64,000 nucleotides of DNA, taken from assembly GCF_001425205.1 (NCBI RefSeq), contig NZ_LMDW01000017.1:104244-168243 (forward strand), written 5' to 3'. Positions 16,400 to 25,293 of the stretch are shown here, in pieces (within the stretch, counting starts at the first letter, position 1; the number at the start of each line of letters is the position of its first letter). The position numbers were made by a program, and so were the translations under genes. Below the pieces are notes generated by a model. It had not been told where the DNA came from and made no database searches. It saw only the letters and a program-made list of their open reading frames with translations. The DNA comes from Variovorax sp. Root411. GTDB taxonomy: Bacteria > Pseudomonadota > Gammaproteobacteria > Burkholderiales > Burkholderiaceae_C.

Positions 16400-16587
16400 G
16401 CCGCCAACCGCGCGCCGCCACCCCGCCAGGACGTCGGCCGGAATCTCTCGCAATGTTGTTTGTGGCTGGCCTTGCCGGCCCCGACTTGCTAGCATCGACC
16501 CACTTGGTTACAACAGATTACGATGTCCTCACACTTGATCGCCCATTGCCTGCGCTGCCGCAGCGCAAGCCCGACACACCCTGCCGC

Positions 16588-17349
16588 ATGACGACCCCAG
16601 CCCGAGCCGCGTGGCGAGAAATACGGCGTGACGCGCCCGCATTCGAGGCCTGCCAGTTCTATCACTCGGTTGGGCTGTCGCCGCAAGGCCTCGTGCGCGG
16701 CTTCTGGGATCTGCGCCCCACCGTCGAGGCCTACCTCGGCGGCTTCGACTTTGCGGGCAAATCGGTGCTCGAAGTGGGCCCCGCCAGCGGTTTTCTTTCG
16801 TTCCACATGGAGCGCGCGGGCGCCTCGGTGACGGCCGTCGAGCCGGCCATGGAGCGCCTGTGGGATGCCGTGCCCGTGCCCGGCTTCGACTACGCGGCCT
16901 GGCGCGAGGAGTTCGGCGCCGCCATCCAGGGCGTGCGCAACTCGTTCTGGTACCTGCACCACCATTACCGCTCGTCGGTGCGGCTGCTGGAGGCCGACCC
17001 CGAGTACCTCCCCGCCGACGCCGGCGACTTCGATGTCGGCCTGTTCGCCGCCGTGCTGCTGCACTGCCGCTCGCCCCTGTCCATCCTCGAGGGCTGCGCG
17101 CGGCGCGTGCGGCAGACCATCATCGTCACCGAGCTCTACGACGCCACGCTCGGCCAACTGCCCGTGTGCCACCTGCTGCCGCGCCCCAACGTCGCGCAAG
17201 TCGATACCTGGTGGGCGCTGAGCCCGGCCTTCGTGGTGAACGCGCTGGCGCTGCTGGACTTTCCGCATGCGCGCGTGACCACTCACCACCACAAGCGCGA
17301 AGCCGACGGCATGCAGGTCCCGATGTTCTCCGTGGTCGCCAGCCGTTAA
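16588..17349 (+). CDS. Class I SAM-dependent methyltransferase
   Basis: 253-residue Rossmann-fold methyltransferase. Motif I is SVLEVGPASGFLSFHMERAG near residue 52, followed by the acidic TAVEP of motif II. A later strand is DFDVGLFAAVLLHCRSPLS near residue 150. The ATG at 16588 (MTTPARAAWREI) is preferred. The frame is open to 16396, but the added residues are proline/arginine-rich and cover the likely promoter region. It is the first gene of a plus-strand block with the giant glycosyltransferase fusion, a WcbI-like protein and another methyltransferase, so a role in modifying a cell-surface glycan is likely but inferred. Confidence 0.82.
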   Translation: MTTPARAAWREIRRDAPAFEACQFYHSVGLSPQGLVRGFWDLRPTVEAYLGGFDFAGKSVLEVGPASGFLSFHMERAGASVTAVEPAMERLWDAVPVPGFDYAAWREEFGAAIQGVRNSFWYLHHHYRSSVRLLEADPEYLPADAGDFDVGLFAAVLLHCRSPLSILEGCARRVRQTIIVTELYDATLGQLPVCHLLPRPNVAQVDTWWALSPAFVVNALALLDFPHARVTTHHHKREADGMQVPMFSVVASR

Positions 17350-17398
17350 ACCCAACGCAGTGCGTGCGCGCACCCCCAAAAAACGCCAAGGAGCGCGC

Positions 17399-20300
17399 AT
17401 GACACAACCTCAATTCCAATCGCTCGACAGGCTGCGAAACGCCGTCGAAGAGCACCGACCGCATACGCACGCGCCCACGCATACCCCGGCACCGGCGTCC
17501 GCATCCGCAGCGCTCGGCGAACTCGCATCGCCCGCGCTATCGCCCCTCTTCCGCAGGCCGCACCGCATCGGCAAGCCCAGCGGCTGGTGGGGCCACGTGC
17601 CCTTCGCCGCCTGGGTGGTCGAAGCCTGCGAGCCGCGCGTGCTGGTGGAGCTGGGCACGCACCATGGCGTGTCGTATGCGGCCTTCTGCGAGGCCGTGCT
17701 GCGCGCCGGCCTGCCCACGCGCTGCTACGCCGTCGACCACTGGCAAGGCGACGCGCACGCGGGCAACTTCGGCGACGAGGTGTACGAAGACGTGCGCGAA
17801 TTCAATGCGCAGCACTTCTCGGCCTTCTCGGAGCTGGTGCGCATGGACTTCGACGCCGCCGCCGGCACCTTCGCGGACGGCTCGATCGACCTGCTGCACA
17901 TCGACGGTTTCCATACCTACGAGGCGGTGCGGCACGACTACGACACCTGGGCGCCCAAGCTCTCGCCGCGCGCGGTGGTGCTGTTCCACGACACCAACGT
18001 GCGCCAGGGCGATTTCGGCGTGTATCGCCTGTTTTCCGAGCTGGCCGCGACGCTGCCGCACTTCGAGTTCCTGCACGGCCATGGGCTGGGCGTGATCGCC
18101 CGTGGCGCGCAGGCACCCACGGCGATCCGCGAGCTGTGCGCCGCCTCGCAAGGCCATGCCACGCTCGCCATTCGCGACCGCTTCGCCTCCGTCGGCGCGG
18201 TGTGGTCGGGGCTGGCGCGCGAGCAGGAGGCGCTGCGCAGCTTCCGGCTGCAGGTCGAGGCCCTCGAACAGCACCGCCGCGCGGCGGAAGAGGCCCGTGC
18301 CGCCGTGCAAGGCCGGCTGGAACTGGCCGAGCGCGAGCGCGACCAGGCCGCGATCCAGGCACGCAACGCCGTGTTGGCGGAACGCGACCGCGACGCGGCG
18401 CTGGGCAAGGTCCGCCTGCTCCAGGCGCGGCTGGAAGAAGCGCAAGCCCAGGCGCGCGCCGAACTGGCGGAGGCCTTGATACGCCAGGCGCCGCCCACAC
18501 CGGCTGCACCCGACCGCAGCGAAGAAATCGCGCAACTGGCCTCGCGCCTCGCCGTCCAAGGCGCGCGCCTGGCCGATGCGGAACGCGCGCGCCAGGCCCT
18601 CGCCAACGAACTGGAGCAGTCCACCCAGCACCATGCGGCGGCCGTGCGCTGGTTCGAGGATGTGCAGAGCGAGCGCGCCGCGCTGATCGCCGCGACCACG
18701 GGCATGCAGGACCACCTGGCCCTGCACGCCGACGCCGTCGCCCGGCTGGTGTCCGACTTGCTGCGGCGCCACGGCGAGGTGGTCGGCTTCGCGGCGGTCG
18801 ACGGCGCAGCGCCAGCCCGCCCGACGCTGCGGCGGCAACTGCTGAGTTACCTGCGCGGCTTGCGTGCCTTGCGCGCCCTGCATCCGAAGTCCATGCCCGC
18901 CCCGCTGCGCTGGCTCGCGCCGACCCTGCATCGCTATCGCGCGGCCTACCACCCCGCGACCCAGGCTGTGCGCCGTTCGATGCTGTTCGATGCCCGCTGG
19001 TACACCGACACCTACCTGGACGTGAAGGCCTCCAGGGTCGATCCCGCCTACCACTACGCCGTGTTCGGCAACCGCGAGGCGCGCGACCCGAGCCCCTGGT
19101 TCTCCACCGCCACCTACCTCCGGCAGAACCCCGACGTGGCGCAATCGGGCGCCAACGCGCTCTACCACTTCGAGACCCATGGCCGCCGGGAAGAGCGGCC
19201 GCTGCCGCCCGCCGTGGCGGCGCTGCAGCCGCTCGCGGCGCCGGCGCGGCCGGAACGCGGGAACGATGCGGCGACCCCGGCCCGATCCGCCACCCCCGCC
19301 ACATCCACCGCGGCCGCCGCCGATCACGCACCCTCCGAAGCACAGGCGCACGCGCGGGCCGACCAGCTCAAGCAAGCCTTTCGCGCCGACAGCGAGGCCA
19401 TGCTCCAGGCCTTCCTGCAGCAGCTCGGCGCGCGCATTGCGCTGCCCGTCTCCGCGCAGCCGGCCGTGTCGATCGTGCTGGTGCTGCACAACCAGGCCGG
19501 GCTCACGCTGCGGTGCCTGCAGGCACTGGCGCAGGCTATCGACGTGGCCGCGGAAGTGATCCTCGTGGACAACGCCTCCAGCGACGGCACGGCCGCGCTG
19601 CTCGCGCGGGTGCAGGGCGTGCGCCTGCTCACGCAGGCCGAGAACCTGCACTTCCTGCGCGGCGCCAATGCCGGCGCGCGCGAGGCGCGAGGCCGCCATG
19701 TGCTCTTTCTCAACAACGACACGCAACTGGTGCGCGGCTCGCTCGAAGCCGCCTGCCGCCTGCTCGACACGCAGGCCGACGCCGGCGCGGTGGGCGGCAA
19801 GATCGTGCTGCTCGACGGCACACTGCAGGAAGCGGGCTCCATCGTCTGGCGCGACGGCAGCTGCAGCGGCTACGGCCGCGGCAAGGACCCGGCCGACGCG
19901 GCGTTCCAGTTCCGCCGCGACGTCGACTACTGCTCTGGCGCGTTCCTCATGGTGCGGCGCAGCCTGTTCGAATCGCTCTCGGGCTTCGACCCGCTGTTCG
20001 CGCCCGCGTACTACGAGGACACCGACCTGTGCATGCGCGTGCGAGACGCGGGCTTTCGCGTGGTGTACGAGCCCGCGGTGCAGCTCACGCATTTCGAGTT
20101 CGGCAGCGCGGCCTCGCGCGACAGCGCCGCACACCTCATGCAGCGCCACCGCGCGCTGTTCGCCCAGCGGCACGCGCGCGTGCTGAGCGACGCGCACCGC
20201 CCCCACGGCGACGGCGAGCTGGCGGCGCGCATGCGCAAGAACGGCCGCACGGGGGTGCTGGTCATCGACGACCAGGTGCCCGTTCCGCACCTGGGCGCCG

Positions 20301-22372
20301 GCAACCCGCGCGCCTGTGACCTGGTCAACGCACTGCACGACGCGGGCGCCGTGCTGACCCACTACCCCACGGCGCTCCCGACCTTCGACGCCGCCACCGC
20401 CGCGCGCTTCCTGCCCGCCGAGCTGGAGTACGCCGCCGGCGCGCGCCGCCCGCCGCTGGCCGACTTCCTGCGCGCCCGCAAGGGGCAGTTCGACATGATC
20501 GTGGTCAGCCGCCCGCACAACATGCAAGCCTTCCTGCATTGCTGCGACGAAGAGCCCGGCCTCGCGGGCAGCGCGCGCGTGGTGTACGACGCGGAGGCGC
20601 TCTTTTCGGACCGCGAAGCGCTGCGCCGCGAGGTGCTCGGCCTCGGGCCCGACATGTCGCCCGACGCCATGACACGCGACACCGAGTTCCGCCTCGCCCG
20701 CGCTGCCACCGTGGTGCTGGCTGTGAGCGAAGCCGAGGCCCGCAGCTTCCGCGAGGCGGGCTGCACGGACGTGCGCGTGCTGGGGCTGAGCATCGACGCA
20801 GCGGGCACGAGGGCGACGGCGAGTGCAAGCCCGAGCCCGAGCGCCAACACCGCATTCGACGCGCGCCGCGACTTCCTCTTCGTCGGCCGCCTGGAGGAAG
20901 AAGAGTCGCCCAACGCCGATTCGGTCCGCTGGTTCGTCGAACAGGTCATGCCTCATCTGGACGCCAGGCTGGGCACGGGCTACGGCGTGGACATCGTCGG
21001 CGGCTGTGCACCGGCGCTGCGCGAGCGGCTCGGTGGCCCGCGCGTGCGCTTTCACGGCCGCGTCGACAGCCTGCGCGACCACTACGCGCAGGCCCGAGTG
21101 TTCCTCGCGCCCACGCGCTTTGCCGCGGGCACGCCCCAAAAGGTGCACGAGGCGTCCGCCAACGGGCTGCCGGGCGTGGTCTCAACGCTGATCGCGGGCC
21201 AGCTCGGCTGGCCGGCGGGCGAGGCCGTGTTGAGCGGCGGCAGCCCGGCGGAATTTGCCGCGGCCTGCGCCCGCCTGTACCAGGACAGCGCCCTGTGGCA
21301 GCGCCTGCGCGACGGCGGGCTCGCGCATGTCGCGCGCGACTGCGACCCCGCGCACTTTCGCCGCACCGTGCAAGCGGTGCTCGCCGAGGCCTCGCATCGC
21401 AGCGGCGCGCCGACGAACGCCGAACACGCCTTGCAGGCCCAAAAAACTGAAAGCGCCGGAAGAGCCGAAAGAGCCGCGCGCACCTCCAGGGAATGGAGCA
21501 CCCCGCCGGCCGAGCGCGCCGAGACCCAGGGCATGTTCTGGATGGCGCACCCGCAGGTGGTGCCGCGGCTGAATCGCCTGGCGAGCGGAGACCCGCACGT
21601 GAACGCGTACGACCACCTCGTGAACCGCTTGCGCGCGTCGAGCACGGCATTGCCGGTCGTGCGTGTCGCCAGCCTCGGCTGCGGCTTCGGCGCGCTCGAG
21701 CGCGGGCTGGCGGGCCTTGGAATCGCCGAGCGCATCGACGGCTACGACCTGGCCGCGCCGGCCATCGACGAAGCGCGCCGCCTCGCCGCCGAAGCCGGTC
21801 TGCAGCATGTGCACTACCACGTGGCCGACCTCGACCGCGAAGCCCTGCCCGAAGGCGCCTTCGATATCGTGTTCGCGAGCCATTCCGTGCACCACATCGA
21901 CAACCTCGACGGCCTGTTCGCGGTCGTGCGGCGTGCGTTGCGCCCGGGCGGCATCTTTCACCTGCAGGAATACATCGGCCCCGACCGCTTCCAGTGGACC
22001 GATGCGCAGCTGCAAGGCATCAACGAATTCATGGCGACGCTGCCGCTCAAGTACCGGCGCTTTCCCGGCGGCATGGAGCGCGGCCCGGTGGACCGCCCGA
22101 GCGTGGCCGACGTCATCGCCGTCGATCCGTCGGAGGCCGTGCGTTCGTCGCAGATCGTGGCGGCGCTTGCGCGCCACTTCGCGAGGCTGGAGTGCCGCCC
22201 GCTCGGCGGCGCGCTGCTGCAGACCGGGCTCAGCGGCATCGCACAGAACTTCGACCCAGGCAACGCCGAAGACACCGCGCACCTGCAACGCTTCTTCGAC
22301 TGGGAGGACCGCTGGATGGCCGAGGGCCGCATCGACTCCGACTTCGCGGTGATCACCGCCTGGCGCGACTGA
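17399..22372 (+). CDS. Methyltransferase–GT2–GT4–methyltransferase fusion protein
   Basis: 1657-residue multidomain protein, probably cytoplasmic and acting in surface glycan assembly. Domains in order: (1) a class I methyltransferase of the Methyltransf_24 type, about residues 63–230 (VLVELGTHHGVSYAAF, LLHIDGFHTYEAVRHD); (2) an Ala/Arg/Glu-rich coiled coil, about 270–430; (3) a linker with two FDARWYTDTYLDV-like motifs, about 525–600, of the kind found between glycosyltransferase modules; (4) a GT-A glycosyltransferase family 2 domain, about 690–935 (SIVLVLHNQAGLTLRCL, FLNNDTQ, YYEDTDLCMRVRDAGF); (5) a GT-B family 4-like domain, about 950–1325 (FLFVGRLEEEESPNADSV, LAPTRFAAGTPQKVHEA); (6) a second methyltransferase, about 1400–1657 (VASLGCGFGALERGL, FASHSVHHIDN). 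A ribosome-binding site AAGGAG lies 7 nt before the ATG. Confidence 0.9.
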   Translation: MTQPQFQSLDRLRNAVEEHRPHTHAPTHTPAPASASAALGELASPALSPLFRRPHRIGKPSGWWGHVPFAAWVVEACEPRVLVELGTHHGVSYAAFCEAVLRAGLPTRCYAVDHWQGDAHAGNFGDEVYEDVREFNAQHFSAFSELVRMDFDAAAGTFADGSIDLLHIDGFHTYEAVRHDYDTWAPKLSPRAVVLFHDTNVRQGDFGVYRLFSELAATLPHFEFLHGHGLGVIARGAQAPTAIRELCAASQGHATLAIRDRFASVGAVWSGLAREQEALRSFRLQVEALEQHRRAAEEARAAVQGRLELAERERDQAAIQARNAVLAERDRDAALGKVRLLQARLEEAQAQARAELAEALIRQAPPTPAAPDRSEEIAQLASRLAVQGARLADAERARQALANELEQSTQHHAAAVRWFEDVQSERAALIAATTGMQDHLALHADAVARLVSDLLRRHGEVVGFAAVDGAAPARPTLRRQLLSYLRGLRALRALHPKSMPAPLRWLAPTLHRYRAAYHPATQAVRRSMLFDARWYTDTYLDVKASRVDPAYHYAVFGNREARDPSPWFSTATYLRQNPDVAQSGANALYHFETHGRREERPLPPAVAALQPLAAPARPERGNDAATPARSATPATSTAAAADHAPSEAQAHARADQLKQAFRADSEAMLQAFLQQLGARIALPVSAQPAVSIVLVLHNQAGLTLRCLQALAQAIDVAAEVILVDNASSDGTAALLARVQGVRLLTQAENLHFLRGANAGAREARGRHVLFLNNDTQLVRGSLEAACRLLDTQADAGAVGGKIVLLDGTLQEAGSIVWRDGSCSGYGRGKDPADAAFQFRRDVDYCSGAFLMVRRSLFESLSGFDPLFAPAYYEDTDLCMRVRDAGFRVVYEPAVQLTHFEFGSAASRDSAAHLMQRHRALFAQRHARVLSDAHRPHGDGELAARMRKNGRTGVLVIDDQVPVPHLGAGNPRACDLVNALHDAGAVLTHYPTALPTFDAATAARFLPAELEYAAGARRPPLADFLRARKGQFDMIVVSRPHNMQAFLHCCDEEPGLAGSARVVYDAEALFSDREALRREVLGLGPDMSPDAMTRDTEFRLARAATVVLAVSEAEARSFREAGCTDVRVLGLSIDAAGTRATASASPSPSANTAFDARRDFLFVGRLEEEESPNADSVRWFVEQVMPHLDARLGTGYGVDIVGGCAPALRERLGGPRVRFHGRVDSLRDHYAQARVFLAPTRFAAGTPQKVHEASANGLPGVVSTLIAGQLGWPAGEAVLSGGSPAEFAAACARLYQDSALWQRLRDGGLAHVARDCDPAHFRRTVQAVLAEASHRSGAPTNAEHALQAQKTESAGRAERAARTSREWSTPPAERAETQGMFWMAHPQVVPRLNRLASGDPHVNAYDHLVNRLRASSTALPVVRVASLGCGFGALERGLAGLGIAERIDGYDLAAPAIDEARRLAAEAGLQHVHYHVADLDREALPEGAFDIVFASHSVHHIDNLDGLFAVVRRALRPGGIFHLQEYIGPDRFQWTDAQLQGINEFMATLPLKYRRFPGGMERGPVDRPSVADVIAVDPSEAVRSSQIVAALARHFARLECRPLGGALLQTGLSGIAQNFDPGNAEDTAHLQRFFDWEDRWMAEGRIDSDFAVITAWRD

Positions 22373-22385
22373 CGGAGGGCGCGCG

Positions 22386-23267
22386 TTGATCCTGCACGGC
22401 AACACCGACCCCGACGCCGAGCTCGTCATCCTCTACGGCAACTGCCAGGTGCCGTGGCTCGCGCAGCTGCTCCTGGCGGCGGACGGCCATGGCGGCGAGC
22501 GCGGCTACCTGAGCGTGCTCAACCACGCCCCCGCGGGCCAGCCCCTGCAGGTGCCGTCGCGGCGCGACCTCGCGCGCTGCAAGCTGTACCTGGAGCAGCA
22601 CGACAGCGAAATCTTCCTGCGCCAGCGCGAAGAGTTGCGCGATGGCCTCCCCGCGGCCTGCCCGAAGGTGGTGTTTCCGACCTACATGGTGCGGTTCCTG
22701 TGGCCCTTCAGGGTGGTGGAGCCCACGCCGCTCGCGGACCCGACCTATGTGTTCGGGCGCTACAGCGAGGGCGACCGCGTGGCCCTGAAGGTGCGCGCGC
22801 AGGGCCTGCGCGGCGATGCCGCGGTGGACGCCTACCTCGCGCGGTCCACCGAGAGCATGCCCAACCTCGAGCGCCGGTTCGACGTCGACATGAACGACAT
22901 GGACGCGCGCGACCGCGTCTGCGACGTGGCCATCGGCGACTACGTGCGCGACAACTTTCGCAAGCAGCACCTGTTCTGGAACTTCGGCCACATCTCCGCC
23001 GCGGGCATGGCGGAGCTGGCCTGCCGCCTGTGGCGGGTGGCCGCGCCGGACGTGGGCGGCCACCCGGCCATCGCACCCGCGCAGATCCGCGAGGCGGCGC
23101 GGGCGCTGGGCGGCATGGGGCCGATCCAGCAGCCGATCCACCCGCGCGTGGCCGAGCACTTCGATCTGCACTTCCATACGCCCGACATGCGCTACCGCTG
23201 GTTCGACCAGCAGTGGAGCTTTCGCGAATACATGGCCCGCTACATCGGGCTGGACGCCAGCTGGTAG
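22386..23267 (+). CDS. WcbI-like polysaccharide biosynthesis protein
   Basis: 293-residue protein matching the WcbI family, whose Burkholderia founder is a putative acetyltransferase in capsule synthesis that binds coenzyme A. The signature VILYGNCQVPWLAQLLL lies at about residues 13–29, and the C-terminal part contains FWNFGHISAAGMAELACR, also typical. The start is a TTG at 22386, 13 nt after the fusion-protein stop with GGAGGGCG just upstream; no ATG lies near. The next methyltransferase gene starts 8 nt after its stop. The context supports glycan modification, but the exact reaction is unknown. Confidence 0.82.
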   Translation: MILHGNTDPDAELVILYGNCQVPWLAQLLLAADGHGGERGYLSVLNHAPAGQPLQVPSRRDLARCKLYLEQHDSEIFLRQREELRDGLPAACPKVVFPTYMVRFLWPFRVVEPTPLADPTYVFGRYSEGDRVALKVRAQGLRGDAAVDAYLARSTESMPNLERRFDVDMNDMDARDRVCDVAIGDYVRDNFRKQHLFWNFGHISAAGMAELACRLWRVAAPDVGGHPAIAPAQIREAARALGGMGPIQQPIHPRVAEHFDLHFHTPDMRYRWFDQQWSFREYMARYIGLDASW

Positions 23268-23275
23268 CACGCCGC

Positions 23276-24043
23276 ATGCACGACACCGCCAACGCGCACG
23301 GGCGCGACTTCTTCGCGCTGTACTGGCAGCCGCATTTCCGCGACGTGGTGGAGCTCGGCAGCCAGGACGTCAACGGCAGCCTGCGCGCGCATGCGCCGGC
23401 CACGGCGAGCTACATCGGGCTCGATGCGGTGGCCGGGCCGGGCGTGGACCGCGTGGTGGCTCAGGGCGAGCCGCTGCCGCTGGCGGACGCGTGCGCCGAC
23501 GTGGTCGTGACCAGCTCCGCGCTGGAGCACGACCCCTGCTTCTGGGAAACCTTCCTGGAGCTGGTGCGCCTGCTGCGGCCCGGCGGGCTGCTGTACATCA
23601 ACGCGCCGAGCAACCACGCGTTCCATCGCTACCCGGTGGACTGCTGGCGCTTCTACCCCGACGCCGGCATGGCGCTGGCCACGTGGGCGAGGCGCCGTGG
23701 CATGGCGGTGGAGCTAGTGGAGTCGTTCAACGCCATGCCGGGTGTGCAGGGCTGGTCCGACTTCGTGGCCATCTTCCGCGTGCCCGGGCCGCCGCTGATG
23801 CGCCGCGGGCGGCTGGCGCAATCCGGCGCCGCGGGCGACACGCAGAACGGCTTCGACATCGAATCGCCCGGGCTGCTGGACGAGCGCGCCGACACCTTCG
23901 ACATGCGTGCGCTGGCGCAGTTGCGAGACCAGTTGCTGGCATGCGAACGCGAGCGCGAGGCGTTGCGCGCGCGCCTCGCGCGCACCGAAAGCGAACTGGC
24001 GCGGGCCTACGACGCGATCCTTGCGTTAAAGCCGGCGCCCTGA
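23276..24043 (+). CDS. Class I methyltransferase with C-terminal coiled coil
   Basis: 255-residue Methyltransf_11-like protein. Motif I is VVELGSQDVNGSLRAH near residue 23. Motif II is YIGLDAVAGPGVD, and the post-motif strand is DVVVTSSALEHDPCFWETF. PGGLLYINAPSNHAFHRYPV marks the region after motif III. The last 45 residues form an Arg/Glu/Ala heptad-like helix (EREREALRARLARTESEL), similar in composition to the coiled coil of the giant fusion upstream, which may let the two interact (inference). It starts 8 nt after the WcbI-like gene and ends the plus-strand glycan block. The convergent methionine operon ends at 24061. Confidence 0.83.
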   Translation: MHDTANAHGRDFFALYWQPHFRDVVELGSQDVNGSLRAHAPATASYIGLDAVAGPGVDRVVAQGEPLPLADACADVVVTSSALEHDPCFWETFLELVRLLRPGGLLYINAPSNHAFHRYPVDCWRFYPDAGMALATWARRRGMAVELVESFNAMPGVQGWSDFVAIFRVPGPPLMRRGRLAQSGAAGDTQNGFDIESPGLLDERADTFDMRALAQLRDQLLACEREREALRARLARTESELARAYDAILALKPAP

Positions 24044-24060
24044 ACAAGAGCACCCACTCT

Positions 24061-24411
24061 TTATTCTTCGTCGGCGTCGTTGCCCGTCAGCGAGAGAACT
24101 TCTTCGACGAAAGCCTCGAAGAGCGGCAACGAAGCAGGCAAGGCGTCGAAAGACTCAACCTCGCCCGCATCGAAGAAATGCGGCTTGCCGTCCGGCACCG
24201 ACACCCATTCGCCGGCCTCGACAAGCAGCCCCAGGTAACCGTCGGCGGTCGGCACATAGAACAGCCCGGCGCTCTCCAGCATGCGCTGCCCCTTCTTCTT
24301 GCCACGCCCCCAACTCACGCCCTGCCCGGCCAGGTGCTCGGTGATCCAGCCGTCGCACACATGCGTGTCGCGCCAGCTTCCTTGGGCATCGAATACGGCG
24401 AGCACGGGCAC
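24061..24411 (-). CDS. Acireductone-dioxygenase-like protein lacking metal ligands
   Basis: 116-residue protein that reads as a shortened acireductone dioxygenase (MtnD/ARD), the methionine-salvage cupin. The N-terminal part (VLAVFDAQG, ITEHLAGQGVSWGRG) and C-terminal part (ESAGLFYVPTADGYLG, WVSVPDGKPHFFDAGE) align with the two ends of ARD. The middle, about 50–60 residues including the HxHxxxE metal ligands, is absent and replaced by KKKGQRM. Only the last ligand histidine (PHFFD) remains. The GTG start at 24411 has AAAGGA 7 nt upstream and lies 25 nt after the metQ stop, so it is the last gene of the metNIQ operon. Enzymatic ARD activity is unlikely. Confidence 0.68.
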   Translation of the reverse strand: MPVLAVFDAQGSWRDTHVCDGWITEHLAGQGVSWGRGKKKGQRMLESAGLFYVPTADGYLGLLVEAGEWVSVPDGKPHFFDAGEVESFDALPASLPLFEAFVEEVLSLTGNDADEE

Positions 24412-24436
24412 GGGGCGTCCTTTGTTGTCTGCGAAG

Positions 24437-25264
24437 CTACTGCAGGAAGCTGGGCTTGGCATAGCCCTGGAACTTGCTGTCGACCACCGCCTTGAACTCC
24501 TTCGACCGGTAGGCCTCGGCGATGTCCTTGGCCCATTGCGTGTTCTTGTCGGCAGTTTTCACGGCCACCACATTCAGATAGTAGTCCGGTGTTTTCTCCA
24601 GCACCACGGCCTCGGTGAGCTTCAGGCCCGACGAGATCGCGAAATTGCCGTTGACGATGGCGTACTCGGTGTCGCCTAGCGAACGCGGCAGCTGCGCGGC
24701 TTCGAGCGGAATGAACTTCAGCTTCTTCGGGTTCTCGGCCACGTCCTTTTCCGTCGAACGCAACACGTCGATGCCGGGCTTGAGCGTGATCAGCTTGTTC
24801 TGCTCCAGCAGCACCAGCGCTCGGGCCAGGTTGCTCGGGTCGTTCGGCAGCGTCACGCGGTCGCCTTCCTTCACGTCGGCCAGCGTCTTGCGCTTGGTCG
24901 AGTACACGCCCATCGGCGCGATCGGGCCCTGCACCAGTTCAGCGAGGTCGAGCTTCTGGTCGGCCGCGAACTTCTTCAGGTAGACCTGATGCTGGAAGAA
25001 ATTGGCGTCGAGCGAGCCCTGGGCCAGCGCGAGGTTGGGCTGCACGTAGTCGTTGAACTCGACCAGCTTGACCTTGTAGCCCTTCTTTTCGAGGATGGGC
25101 ACGATGCCGGCCTTGAGCTGGTCGGCGTTGGAGCCGGCGGTGCCGCCGATCACGAGGTTCTTCTTGGCGGGGTCTTGCGCGTGAGCCTGCAGCGAGAAAC
25201 CGCCGAGCGAGACGGCGACCAAGGATAGGGCGAGAACGGAGCGGCGCAGGAATGCGGTTTTCAT
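24437..25264 (-). CDS. metQ: D-methionine-binding protein of ABC importer (MetQ)
   Basis: 275-residue periplasmic substrate-binding protein of the NlpA/MetQ family. The signal peptide is MKTAFLRRSVLALSLVAVSL with cleavage near HAQ. No lipobox cysteine is seen, so it is probably soluble rather than a lipoprotein. The family core LVIGGTAGSNADQLK, VEFNDYVQPNLALAQGSLDANFFQHQ and PNDPSNLARALVLLE is clear. It follows metI by 29 nt in the order metN-metI-metQ, which together import methionine. A paralogue is encoded divergently at 27059. Confidence 0.95.
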   Translation of the reverse strand: MKTAFLRRSVLALSLVAVSLGGFSLQAHAQDPAKKNLVIGGTAGSNADQLKAGIVPILEKKGYKVKLVEFNDYVQPNLALAQGSLDANFFQHQVYLKKFAADQKLDLAELVQGPIAPMGVYSTKRKTLADVKEGDRVTLPNDPSNLARALVLLEQNKLITLKPGIDVLRSTEKDVAENPKKLKFIPLEAAQLPRSLGDTEYAIVNGNFAISSGLKLTEAVVLEKTPDYYLNVVAVKTADKNTQWAKDIAEAYRSKEFKAVVDSKFQGYAKPSFLQ

Positions 25265-25293
25265 GAGATAGGTGAAGCTGAGAAAAGAAGGAA

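Noticed and set aside
17537..21148. Antisense open frame of about 1200 codons opposite the giant glycosyltransferase gene
   Set aside because: It is rich in R, A, H and G with no domain pattern, and mirrors the third-position GC bias of the sense gene. Similar shadows lie opposite pepN (29598–32549), the IOR gene (36920–39526), purF (2230–4578) and the Mo subunit (42623–44947).
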